Below are positions 1-7,547 of a stretch of 64,000 bases of DNA, one piece after another. The notes under the pieces are model-generated. The model was not told the DNA's origin. It saw only the letters and a list, made by a program, of their open reading frames with translations, and made no database searches. This stretch comes from Castellaniella sp040276065 (lineage in GTDB: Bacteria; Pseudomonadota; Gammaproteobacteria; Burkholderiales; Burkholderiaceae_B), in NCBI RefSeq assembly GCF_040276065.1, contig NZ_JBELOI010000002.1:1-64000 (forward strand), in the 5' to 3' direction. Position 1 is the first letter of the stretch; each line of letters begins with the position of its first letter. Position numbers and translations under genes: made by a program.

Positions 1-183
1 AAGCGCTATGGCAAGGATCGCCTGGAGACGGCCTGCGCGCTGGCGCTGTCCTTGCGAGCCTGTCACTACCGGACCGTACGCGACATCCTCGCCAATGGCC
101 GCGATCAGCTTACGGATGCCGCCCAGGCGCCCTGGACTAGTCCCGAACACGAACATCTGCGCGGTGCGCGCTCCTACCACTGA
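1..183 (+). CDS. istA: IS21 transposase IstA, C-terminal end (partial)
   Basis: The window opens inside this gene; frame 1 runs 60 codons to a TGA at 181-183. The visible tail begins KRYGKDRLETACALAL and ends EHLRGARSYH, resembling the usual IstA C-terminus (YGxxRLExAC...HxNIRGxxYY). IstA is the DDE-type transposase that cuts and joins the element ends; its catalytic core is not in the window. It is followed after 16 bases by istB, as in other IS21 elements. Whether the full gene is intact cannot be judged here. Confidence 0.8.
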   Translation, partial: KRYGKDRLETACALALSLRACHYRTVRDILANGRDQLTDAAQAPWTSPEHEHLRGARSYH

Positions 184-199
184 ACGCAGGGAACCGAAT

Positions 200-958
200 A
201 TGCTGATCCAACAAACCATCACCCAGTTGCACGCCCTGAAACTCCAAGGCATGGCCACCGCCTTGCAACGCCAGATCGAACAGCCTGCGGCCTGCGACAT
301 GGCCTTCGAGGAACGCCTGGCGCTGCTCGTGCAGCACGAATGCGACAGCCGTCACGCACGGCGCTGTGCGCGGCTACTCACGCAGGCCAGGCTGCGATAC
401 CCCCAGGCGGCCATTGAAGACTTCGACACCCGTGCAGGGCGCGGGGTCGAACGCGCCCGCTTCATGGGCCTGGCGCTGGGCGACTGGATCACCACCGGCC
501 AGACGGTGATCCTGACCGGCGCCACAGGTTGCGGCAAGACGTGGCTTGCCTGTGCGCTGGCCCAATACGCCTGCCGCCGGGGCCACAGCGCCCGGTACCT
601 GCGCGTGCCGCGCCTGTCCGAAGAACTGCGCACCCAGCAGGCCGCCGGCACCTACACCCGATGGCTGGCGCAGCTGGCCAGAACCGAGGTCGTGGTCCTG
701 GACGATTGGGGGCTGGTCGGGCTCGATGCGCTGACCCGCGAGGCCCTGATGGAGCTGCTCGATGATCGCGCGGGCAGCCGCGCAACACTCGTGACCAGCC
801 AGTTGCCCGTCGATCACTGGCACGCCTGGATCGGCGACCCTGCCATGGCTGACGCCATGCTGGATCGCTTGCTGGCGCAGGCGCACCGTATCGTTCTGAA
901 AGGGGAATCCATGCGCGCAACCAAGCGCCAGGCTGCAGCCCCCCAGGACGATGACTGA
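200..958 (+). CDS. istB: IS21-family helper ATPase IstB
   Basis: IstB is the AAA+ ATPase that assists IstA in target selection and strand transfer. The 252-residue protein has the family N-terminus (MLIQQTITQLHALKLQGMA), a Walker A motif (GATGCGKT), a Walker B segment (VVVLDDWGL) and a C-terminal region with arginines (MLDRLLAQAHRIVLKG). The reading frame stays open upstream to base 8, but that stretch overlaps istA out of frame. The ATG at 200 sits right after the istA stop and matches the usual IstB start. Length is normal for the family, so it looks intact. Confidence 0.9.
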   Translation: MLIQQTITQLHALKLQGMATALQRQIEQPAACDMAFEERLALLVQHECDSRHARRCARLLTQARLRYPQAAIEDFDTRAGRGVERARFMGLALGDWITTGQTVILTGATGCGKTWLACALAQYACRRGHSARYLRVPRLSEELRTQQAAGTYTRWLAQLARTEVVVLDDWGLVGLDALTREALMELLDDRAGSRATLVTSQLPVDHWHAWIGDPAMADAMLDRLLAQAHRIVLKGESMRATKRQAAAPQDDD

Positions 959-1056
959 CGCTCGTTCCTGACCTCCCCGACTACCGGGTTGGGGAGCGGA
1001 AAATGGGCTCAAAGTACAATCCAGACTGCGTTGTTGACCACCCCGCCATGCCCAGG

Positions 1057-1142
1057 TGGTCACGACCATCGGAATCACTGGTCACGATGCCGGACTGGGT
1101 GGTCACGATGCCGGAATCGCTGGTCACGATCAACCGGAATAC
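1057..1142 (+). repeat. IS21 right-end tandem repeats (4 units)
   Basis: Four imperfect units begin TGGTCACGA at 1057, 1079, 1100 and 1121, each followed by a CGGAATC/CCGGA half. The period is 21-22 bases. Multiple terminal repeats of this kind are the transposase-binding sites at IS21-family ends. They lie about 100 bases after istB and mark the right end of the element. Confidence 0.7.
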
Positions 1143-1425
1143 CCACCCCATCATCAGTCGAGCACTTGAGCGTGCAACCCTGCGCTTGAACTTCGCAGCC
1201 GAGGGTGAGCTGCTGGAGATTCAATCAACTACCGGCCCGGGCAACCTGTCGCGCATCATCTTCGAAATGTGCGCGCAATGCCTTGATGAGCACCGGCTGA
1301 CCGTACTTCGGACCTGGGACTCGATCGGCATATCCAAGTGGCCGCTGAGCTATCGTGCCGACGGGAGAAACTGGCGAATATCAAATGGGAAGCGGTTTGA
1401 CTTTGATGGGGAGGGGGCACCATGA
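1143..1425 (+). pseudogene. 3' remnant of an unidentified gene cut by the IS21 element
   Basis: An open frame enters from the IS end and continues for about 93 codons to a TGA at 1423-1425. It has no plausible start of its own; the frame continues back only through IS repeat DNA. The segment contains SRIIFEMCAQCLDEHRLTVL and an aromatic C-terminal part (WPLSYRADGRNWRI); I do not recognise the family. Its stop overlaps the start of the next gene (ATGA at 1422), so it was probably co-translated with the glycan-acting gene downstream and may have belonged to the same polysaccharide pathway. That last point is inference from spacing. Confidence 0.5.
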
Positions 1426-3623
1426 ACCTCTTCGAGCCGCTGAGGGGCATCCGCCACCTATTGCACACCATGTTCTTGCGCTTGCGCGTGCTGTTGCCGA
1501 AACAAAAGGCCTACGCGTTCGGCCCCGTGGGCGGAGCCTACCCGGGCAGGATCAGCGACATCTATGTGATCAATCTAGATCGGCAGCCGCAGCGCTTGGT
1601 GGCTGTTTCCCGAGAGCTGGACCGCATCGTGGATTGCACGGGGCAGCCACTGTCAAAGCGACTTATCCGGCACGCAGCCTGCGACGCGCGGGCCCTACCG
1701 GCCGCAACGCTTGCTGGTGTCGATATAGAGCCCTACTACACGCTTGCGGATCAATTGTCCGTCGACCCGTACCCACAGGTTCTACCGGACACGTTCGATC
1801 TGACTCGCGAGATCCGAATGAGCAATGCAGAAATTGCGGTGGCTCAATCGCACATTGACATCTGGAAGAAGATAGCCAGTTCTAAGGCGCCATACACGCT
1901 GGTGCTGGAGGATGACGTTTGGTTCGAACAGAGCTTTGGCCGCCTTGTCGACACGGCGTGGCAGGAGATGCGGGAGAGCGACGGGACCGATCCTGACTTT
2001 GACGTGCTCTACCTGTCGTTCAAAGAGGTGAAGCACGGTGCTCCCAAGGTTGCGCTCTCGCGCAGCGTCTTTCGACCGGAGCGCGGGCTTTGGTATCTCT
2101 CGGGCTATGTGCTGTCCAAGCGCGGCGCTCAGCGGCTTCTTGCGCGCCTGCCGTGCCGCGGACCAGTCGACCTTTGGATCAACCAGCAGTTCCCAGTGAC
2201 GGACGTTCGCGCGCTGCGCCGCTCTGTCATCCCTCAGCGCGTCGATCTGCTGTCCACGAACTCCTACTCAATTCTCCCCGTCTTGAGCCAGATCGGGATT
2301 CTTTCCGATACAACGCCTGGGACGTTCCATCAGCGTCCCACGGAAACACCGGTGTTTGCCTTTGGCTCTCGGAACACTGGCCTATCCTCCCTGGCTATGG
2401 CCTTGTCTATGCTGGGCTATCGCTGCTGCAGCGACTTGGACGACCTTCCGCCTGTGGAGAGAAGTCGCTTGCTTCGAGGTCAGCGTGGACGCGTTTTCGA
2501 TGCCTACGTCAATGTCGCGGCGCTTGAGCCCCACATCGCGCAGCTCAAGGAAAGGTATCCCGGGGCGAAGTTCATCTTCGTCGGCGAGATCCCGAAGAAC
2601 TTACCGCTGTCCCCTGAGAGCGTCTTGCACCAGTGTGCCTTTCCCGAGGGCTGGGTAGAACTGTGCGAGTACTTGCGCTTGCCGCCACCCAGTGCTAGCT
2701 ATCCTTGCGCTGCGGAGCGAGGCGTTCGTCGTCTTCGCCCTCCTCCGCCCGCAGGTGAAAGACTGGCTAGAGGCAAGCGGCTGGAGCACGATGTTTCGCC
2801 GTGGGTTGCCCCGCCATCGCGCCACTGGCACGGTATCGACGTGGAGCTATGCGAGCCTGGGCCGTGGTCGGAGGCATCTCGCGCCCGGTTTGACGACCAT
2901 TTGAGCGAACTAGACGCGTCTCGTTGGCTGTCGCGCGACGATACGTTCCCCGGGAACCTTGCACTCTTTAGGCCTGGCAGCGTGCGAGTTCTGCCTTCTG
3001 GTGGTTTAGAACTGGTGGTCGCAAGTGCGTCGCTTGGTGTTCGTGAGCTGAGCGCAGGTGCTGTTTCCAGCCGAGGCCGGTTCCTGTATGGACGCTTTGA
3101 GGCAACTCTGCGAGCGACCAACGTTCCTGGCCTGGTCTCGGGCTTCTTCCTCCACAGAAATCTTCCGCGCCAGGAGATCGATGTGGAGATCACCGGTAAC
3201 CGTCCAGACCAGATGCTGGCCAATGTCTTCTTCAACCCAGGCTGCGATGCCGCAAAGTTTGACTACGGTTACCGGGGGACACCTTTTGCCATCGAGCTTG
3301 GGTTCGACGCCTCTAAGGCGTTCCACACCTACGCAATTGAGTGGGCCCCTGACGAGATACGATGGTTCGTCGACGATCGCCTTGTGCATCGGAGAGTGCT
3401 CTGGGACCCTACGCCGATTCCCGATCTGCCCATGACGCTGCATGTCAACACCTGGCCGACACGGTCCGAAGAACTTGCAGGAAGACTTGTGCGCGAGTCT
3501 TTGCCGGCTGTTGCTGCGGTTCGGCGAATCGCGGTGGATGCGAATAGCACCGACGCGCAGGGCGATGCCGTCTCGGACAGCGAAGAGTTGGGGTGGCTGG
3601 TCGATACGGCGCAAGAAGGATAG
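1422..3623 (+). CDS. Three-domain protein: GT25 glycosyltransferase, sulfotransferase-like, GH16
   Basis: The 733-residue protein carries three segments. Residues about 40-240 look like the LPS glycosyltransferase family 25: start ISDIYVINLDRQPQR, acidic motif LEDDV at 162-166, and a later WYLSGYVLSKRGAQRLL. Residues about 308-420 begin VFAFGSRNTGLSSLAMAL (from 311) followed by MLGYRC, which resembles the 5'-phosphate loop of sulfotransferases. Residues about 470-705 look like glycoside hydrolase family 16: a beta-jellyroll pattern (GRFLYGRFEATLRA) with the catalytic motif EIDVE at 585-589, where E585 and E589 would be nucleophile and acid/base. No signal peptide is evident, odd for a GH16. 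It overlaps the truncated upstream gene by ATGA. Likely role is building or editing a surface polysaccharide; the substrate is unknown. The middle assignment is the weakest. Confidence 0.7.
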   Translation: MNLFEPLRGIRHLLHTMFLRLRVLLPKQKAYAFGPVGGAYPGRISDIYVINLDRQPQRLVAVSRELDRIVDCTGQPLSKRLIRHAACDARALPAATLAGVDIEPYYTLADQLSVDPYPQVLPDTFDLTREIRMSNAEIAVAQSHIDIWKKIASSKAPYTLVLEDDVWFEQSFGRLVDTAWQEMRESDGTDPDFDVLYLSFKEVKHGAPKVALSRSVFRPERGLWYLSGYVLSKRGAQRLLARLPCRGPVDLWINQQFPVTDVRALRRSVIPQRVDLLSTNSYSILPVLSQIGILSDTTPGTFHQRPTETPVFAFGSRNTGLSSLAMALSMLGYRCCSDLDDLPPVERSRLLRGQRGRVFDAYVNVAALEPHIAQLKERYPGAKFIFVGEIPKNLPLSPESVLHQCAFPEGWVELCEYLRLPPPSASYPCAAERGVRRLRPPPPAGERLARGKRLEHDVSPWVAPPSRHWHGIDVELCEPGPWSEASRARFDDHLSELDASRWLSRDDTFPGNLALFRPGSVRVLPSGGLELVVASASLGVRELSAGAVSSRGRFLYGRFEATLRATNVPGLVSGFFLHRNLPRQEIDVEITGNRPDQMLANVFFNPGCDAAKFDYGYRGTPFAIELGFDASKAFHTYAIEWAPDEIRWFVDDRLVHRRVLWDPTPIPDLPMTLHVNTWPTRSEELAGRLVRESLPAVAAVRRIAVDANSTDAQGDAVSDSEELGWLVDTAQEG

Positions 3624-3908
3624 CCGACATCCCAGCGAGATGGACCTGCTTATCGGGACGCCCATGCGAGAAAAGGAACCCTATTGCTCAAGCTTGGGCG
3701 GGGACGCTAACGCGTTGATCCGCCGCGCGCATTGATGATTTGCTCCATATGGAGGCATCACGGTCTGAGGGATGCGCCCCGGCGCTCCCTGGCTTCCAGG
3801 GGGCCGCTTTCAGCCTCGATCAGCCGTTCGCGGTCACGCACCAGACGACAGCTCTTGGCCGACTGCCGCCCGATGGGGACAGCCCTACTAGACCAGGTCT
3901 GGGTTCGA
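3624..3908. other. Intergenic gap, no gene recognised
   Basis: This 285-base stretch separates the polysaccharide gene from the defence island. Short frames exist on both strands but none has a start with a ribosome site or a recognisable product. A 12-base perfect palindrome, CTCCATATGGAG, lies at 3743-3754. A CCCGATCGGG palindrome overlaps the 3' end of the reverse transcriptase gene just to the right. It could hold a decayed insertion sequence, but I cannot show that. Confidence 0.5.
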
Positions 3909-5492
3909 TCAGGTCCCGATCGGGAACCGCCGAGCCCACTTCACTACTGCTTTCTCCAGGTCGTCAATCTGTGCGTCAATGCCTCGCGCCCAGTGCTTGT
4001 ACTCGTCCGCAGGAAGGCAGGATGCACCGTAAAGAAATGCGCGTCGTAACCAGGGACTCATCTGCTGATAGCTCTGTTTCTTACTTCGGAACCAAAAATC
4101 TTGCTTGCTTCTTCCCATGGCCAGCAGGATCTCGCGGGCAGAAAGGTCGTCGATGGCGTCATTGAGTAGTGGGATGTATTGTTTTTCGGAATTCCAGCCT
4201 GGATTCTTTCCAAACGGCATTAACGTGTACATACGGGCGTATTCCAAGTGCGATGCAGTTGCCGTTGGGTCACGATATATCGCAATAAGCCTGCTTCCAA
4301 TTTCTGCTTTGCTGCCAGCTGGTATGTCATCGAGCCCGAGCAGGTATTCGATCGTCTCGCGAACAACCGGAACGAATTTGCTGAAATTATCCAGAATGAT
4401 AGGTACCGCATCTGCATCTTTCAGTTGCCTAAGTCTTCTGAGAGCAAATTTAAGGAGAGAAAGATCGGGCTCCGTCTCCGCAATTTGCTCTTCAAGGATC
4501 CCTTCCAGATTCAGTTGATCGACGGCCTCTTTGTGCGCCTCGTCAAGCGAGTTGTAGTCGATCTCGCCGTAAGCATCATCGATGCCTAGTTCTGACAGAA
4601 GTTCGTGGAAGCGCTCAGACAAAGTGTCCAATTCGCGGTTTTCATTCTCTCTGAGGTACTGCTGCCGAAAAATCTCTGTCGATACAATGCGAGTCTTGTG
4701 CTGCTGGAGGGTAAGACCGTGGTTATCAAACAGCCACCGCGCGAGATGGGTCAGAAACTTGTACGCTTCCGCCTCGGAACTGCAGAACACCCGAAAATCG
4801 TCAGAGTACCGAACGTAGTTCGCGCCCTCTGACAGCAATAATTGGTCGATATCCGAAATAGTGATCTCTGCGACCAACCGTGATGCAGCAGAACCGACCG
4901 GAAGTCCGTACGAATACGATCCCGCCCAATGGTTGATCAGCTTCTGCAGGGCGATGGCGTGCATGTGGCCCGTGCCCAAGGCTGATTCGAGAGCATTATC
5001 GACACGATGTAAGTACAGCCGTGGAAAGAAGTCAGCGATATCAGCAATGAGAACATGCGAAGGCTGAGATGCGTTACAGCAATCTTGCGACGCCTGCTGA
5101 AAACTTCTATATGAAAACGCATCGTCAAACATCCGACCGTCAGTACCCGGCTTGAAACGATATGAATGGACGTTTCCGTCGTTCGTAGGAATGCGGCTCG
5201 CTTCCAACTGGGCGCCGATCTCATGCACAAGTGCGGTAAAAACCAGGAAGTCAAAGGGGTCGAGCTGCGTAGAAAGGCGGAATCCATACTGATGCTTTGG
5301 CGCGAATGTCGTACGACTGGTTCGGATCGTCCACGCAAGAAGGTCTGTGTTTATTATCGTTGCTTTAACTGCATCCCAATCATGTCGAATTGCAGCGAAT
5401 TCAAACACAGCAGGGAAGATATCGGTATCGCCGTAGTTCTCTGCGTTTAGCAATGCCCAATCAAGTGACGCGTTCGAAATATTTAAGGCCAT
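3909..5492 (-). CDS. Defence-type reverse transcriptase (UG/Abi/DRT group, class undetermined)
   Basis: The 527-residue protein has an RT palm: motif A around D151 (IADIADFFPRLY), a GLPVGSAASRLVAE stretch at 196-209 in place of the GLPQG of retrons and group II introns, and motif C YSDD at 229-232 inside YVRYSDDF. Residues about 290-527 contain no second enzyme motif and are predicted helical and leucine-rich, like the alpha-repeat tails of Abi and unknown-group (UG) reverse transcriptases. There is no maturase, nitrilase or protease domain, which argues against a group II intron and against DRT1. Related proteins are antiphage RTs that make DNA in infected cells. It is the last gene of a minus-strand island with a recombinase, HNH nuclease and TIR/caspase pair upstream. 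Lower GC and A/T-rich codons than neighbouring core genes suggest transfer. Confidence 0.8.
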   Translation of the reverse strand: MALNISNASLDWALLNAENYGDTDIFPAVFEFAAIRHDWDAVKATIINTDLLAWTIRTSRTTFAPKHQYGFRLSTQLDPFDFLVFTALVHEIGAQLEASRIPTNDGNVHSYRFKPGTDGRMFDDAFSYRSFQQASQDCCNASQPSHVLIADIADFFPRLYLHRVDNALESALGTGHMHAIALQKLINHWAGSYSYGLPVGSAASRLVAEITISDIDQLLLSEGANYVRYSDDFRVFCSSEAEAYKFLTHLARWLFDNHGLTLQQHKTRIVSTEIFRQQYLRENENRELDTLSERFHELLSELGIDDAYGEIDYNSLDEAHKEAVDQLNLEGILEEQIAETEPDLSLLKFALRRLRQLKDADAVPIILDNFSKFVPVVRETIEYLLGLDDIPAGSKAEIGSRLIAIYRDPTATASHLEYARMYTLMPFGKNPGWNSEKQYIPLLNDAIDDLSAREILLAMGRSKQDFWFRSKKQSYQQMSPWLRRAFLYGASCLPADEYKHWARGIDAQIDDLEKAVVKWARRFPIGT

Positions 5493-5702
5493 AATCCGTT
5501 CCGTTTTTATTTTGTACTGGATGTTATGTTTGAAGTGTTGTAGTGCCTCGCAGCCCTACGACTTTATGCAAGAGCGGAAAACTTTGCCAATGCCACCGAG
5601 TGACCGGTTACAAGGCAACAACCGCCTCCCGAATGTCTCAGCGATCCGACCGTTGAATGACGTATTCTGGCCGGCAAGCGACCGCTCGCCGGCCAAGGTA
5701 CA
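5493..5702 (-). other. Leader region upstream of the reverse transcriptase
   Basis: This 210-base non-coding stretch precedes the RT start. Several defence RTs use a structured RNA encoded just upstream of the gene, so it is the natural place to look for a template RNA. I see one strong hairpin (5669-5694, listed separately) at its distal end and no obvious msr/msd-type inverted pair. Whether it is transcribed as an RNA is unknown. Confidence 0.35.
5669..5694 (-). terminator. GC-rich hairpin after the recombinase gene
   Basis: GGCCGGCAAGCG and CGCTCGCCGGCC form a 12-base stem (one G-U type mismatch) around a two-base centre. It lies 9 bases beyond the recombinase stop codon on the minus strand. 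No U-run follows, so it may be an intercistronic stem-loop or part of an upstream RNA of the RT rather than a true intrinsic terminator. Confidence 0.4.
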
Positions 5703-6329
5703 TTAGACCTCGGTTTGCTCTGCCATCTCAAGGGCATCGTCGACCTCGATGCCGAGATAGCGAACCGTGCTTTCCAGCTTCGTATGTCCGAGCAGCAACT
5801 GTACCGCGCGAAGATTCTTCGTCCGACGGTAGATCAGCGAAGCTTTTGTGCGGCGCATAGTGTGGGTACCATATGCGGTATCGTCGAGACCAATCGATGC
5901 GACCCAGCGATGTACCATCCGGGCGTACTGCCGTGTCGACAGATGCGGCGACGTATGCAACCGGCTCGGAAACAGAAAATCCGCGGCCTTCAGCCCTCGC
6001 GCGTCGATCCAGGCGTCAAGGCTCTCACGAGTCTGTTCCGTGATCTCGAATTGAACCGGCCGCTGGGTCTTTTGCTGCATGACGGTGGCTCTCGCGGCCA
6101 CATGGCTTCCGTGGCGGACATCCTGCACCTGCAATCGCGTGAGATCGCACGCTCGAAGCTTGCTATCGATTGCGAGATTGAACATCGCAAGTTCCCGGAC
6201 GTTCGACGCCATCTGAAGTCTCGTTCGGATCGCCCAAATTTCTCGGAGCTTCAGCGGCGGCTTCTGCCCAATGAGTTTGCCCTTGTTCCATGGCACGCGA
6301 TGGCCGACGGTGACATTCTCGAATTTCAT
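5703..6329 (-). CDS. Short tyrosine recombinase/integrase
   Basis: The 208-residue protein is a stand-alone catalytic domain of the phage-integrase family. It shows the first arginine (SKLRACDLTRL), the HTMRRTKA box (H-x-x-R), then LLLGHTKLESTVRYLG with the second histidine and the catalytic tyrosine. It lacks the N-terminal arm- and core-binding domains of full-length phage integrases. The start is placed at 6329 because AAGGGG lies 8 bases upstream; an in-frame ATG 39 bases further out has no better site. A decayed relative with the same C-terminus lies at 9197-9322, so the HNH and TIR/caspase genes are bracketed by related recombinase genes in the same orientation. It probably moved, or still moves, part of the island. 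Confidence 0.85.
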   Translation of the reverse strand: MKFENVTVGHRVPWNKGKLIGQKPPLKLREIWAIRTRLQMASNVRELAMFNLAIDSKLRACDLTRLQVQDVRHGSHVAARATVMQQKTQRPVQFEITEQTRESLDAWIDARGLKAADFLFPSRLHTSPHLSTRQYARMVHRWVASIGLDDTAYGTHTMRRTKASLIYRRTKNLRAVQLLLGHTKLESTVRYLGIEVDDALEMAEQTEV

Positions 6330-6488
6330 GACAATCCCCTTTCGGATAAAGGAAGATTGAGTGTGCACCTACGGATGGTGGATGGTCGCTATCCGACCCA
6401 GAACAGACAGTCACTAACGTTTGACATGAGAGGAGAGGAGATGACCAACTTACTGGACAGAGTCCTCTCGATGGAAGTGTTAGACGGA

Positions 6489-7313
6489 TCAATCGGCATA
6501 ACCTGCTGAAACCGCCATCTCATGCAACTCTTCTTTTGCGGTTTCAAGGCGTACAATTGCCTCGGCTTCGTTTGAATGAGTTTTCACGTACTCCTCCAGG
6601 AATCTGACCTCCGCCTGTTTGAGAACAACAACTAAGTCAGTGAGTGTGTTGTTCGCTGCCAGAGCGTGCATCTCCCAGTTCCGGTTAAAGAATGGGTTCC
6701 TGTAGTAAGGCACGTTATCGTATGCGGTGAGGTCATAGCCAAGAGCGAGGAGGTGTGATTTTATTTCTTCGTTTAGCAGTGAATCTGCCTCAGCAAAGCC
6801 ACTCAGTATTTCGGAGAGCCGACTCACGGCCTTCTTAGCTTCCGCGAATTGATCCACAGCGCTCGTTCCGATACTCAGCTTTACAGCGAATTCCGGGGCG
6901 ACGTGAAGTCTTTCGTTGGCATCTTTTAGGCCGCTCCAATAGGCCTGCATCTCGGCTTCTAGTCTGTGGAGAAAGGCTTCATTGACCTTGAAGGGCTTCT
7001 GCCCATAATCGCTCTCGTGCCGCTGTTTCATCGAGCGAAGTGCGTTTGCGTCGAATGCCGCAATATCGTCTGTTTCCTTATGGTGCTGATAGCATAACAA
7101 TATCAGGTTTGCTGCAGATCTGCGTTCTTCGTCTGTTGAGTTGGAGTTGTATCTTTGGCCGCCTGGGTTCGCTGCTTCAATATGGCAAATCTGACCAACA
7201 AAAAGATTCCTCGCTGTCACGAGCTCGTGAGTGCATCCCGGGAATGCGCAGACATTTCCAGATTTGGCGAAGAGTGATATTAGTGTTTTTCGTGCGATGG
7301 CGAGTCGAGGCAT
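6489..7313 (-). CDS. HNH endonuclease-like protein
   Basis: The N-terminal 80 residues of this 274-residue protein hold an HNH nuclease fold: a Cys pair (C22, C27 in VCAFPGC), then CHIEAANPGG (H44), N69 in SAANLILLC and H77/H78. The arrangement matches the HNH/SAD-type zinc-supported nucleases common in restriction and defence loci. Residues about 100-274 are helical, rich in Glu/Lys, with no motif I recognise; they could be a sensor or dimerisation part. The gene is 235 bases downstream of the caspase-like gene on the same strand, too far for tight coupling, so it may be an independent system. No ribosome site stands out before the ATG, and a better start could exist. Confidence 0.75.
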   Translation of the reverse strand: MPRLAIARKTLISLFAKSGNVCAFPGCTHELVTARNLFVGQICHIEAANPGGQRYNSNSTDEERRSAANLILLCYQHHKETDDIAAFDANALRSMKQRHESDYGQKPFKVNEAFLHRLEAEMQAYWSGLKDANERLHVAPEFAVKLSIGTSAVDQFAEAKKAVSRLSEILSGFAEADSLLNEEIKSHLLALGYDLTAYDNVPYYRNPFFNRNWEMHALAANNTLTDLVVVLKQAEVRFLEEYVKTHSNEAEAIVRLETAKEELHEMAVSAGYAD

Positions 7314-7547
7314 TTTTTGCGCCGTCTAACGGCAGTATGGGAGAAACAAAATGCTAGTGACCGAGTGACGGCTTCTGGCCGCCTAGAGTCTGTCAGTGGT
7401 GCCTGAAATCGATCCCAAGGGGGAGTCGGCGACACGAAAGAGCAGACGTAAAGCGACAACCGGCATGTAAAAAAGAGCGAAGCGCCACTTTGGCACGTTC
7501 GCGTAGGGCGAACTGTCGGGCATATCCGTTGAAGCTTCTGTATTGTC

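Larger units (their letters stand above)
1..1142 (+). mobile_element. IS21-family insertion sequence, right part (left part outside window)
   Basis: The order istA tail, istB, then a block of short tandem direct repeats is the standard right half of an IS21-family element. The left end and most of the transposase lie before base 1. The right boundary is set at about 1142, after the last repeat unit; an exact end would need the other terminus. The element appears to have landed in or next to a gene whose 3' part survives at 1143-1425. Confidence 0.8.

Noticed and set aside
3740..4165. Open frames in the gap left of the reverse transcriptase
   Set aside because: They overlap the RT 3' end on the opposite strand, have no start context and no recognisable product.
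5493..5702. Retron-type msr/msd
   Set aside because: The RT lacks the retron motifs, and no pair of inverted a1/a2 repeats was found around the leader. Only a possible unrelated RNA is kept.
7320..7332. GTCTAAC-containing small inverted repeat, like an integron attC core
   Set aside because: No matching second core (GTTRRRY) at attC distance and no integron integrase. A 5-base stem is expected by chance.
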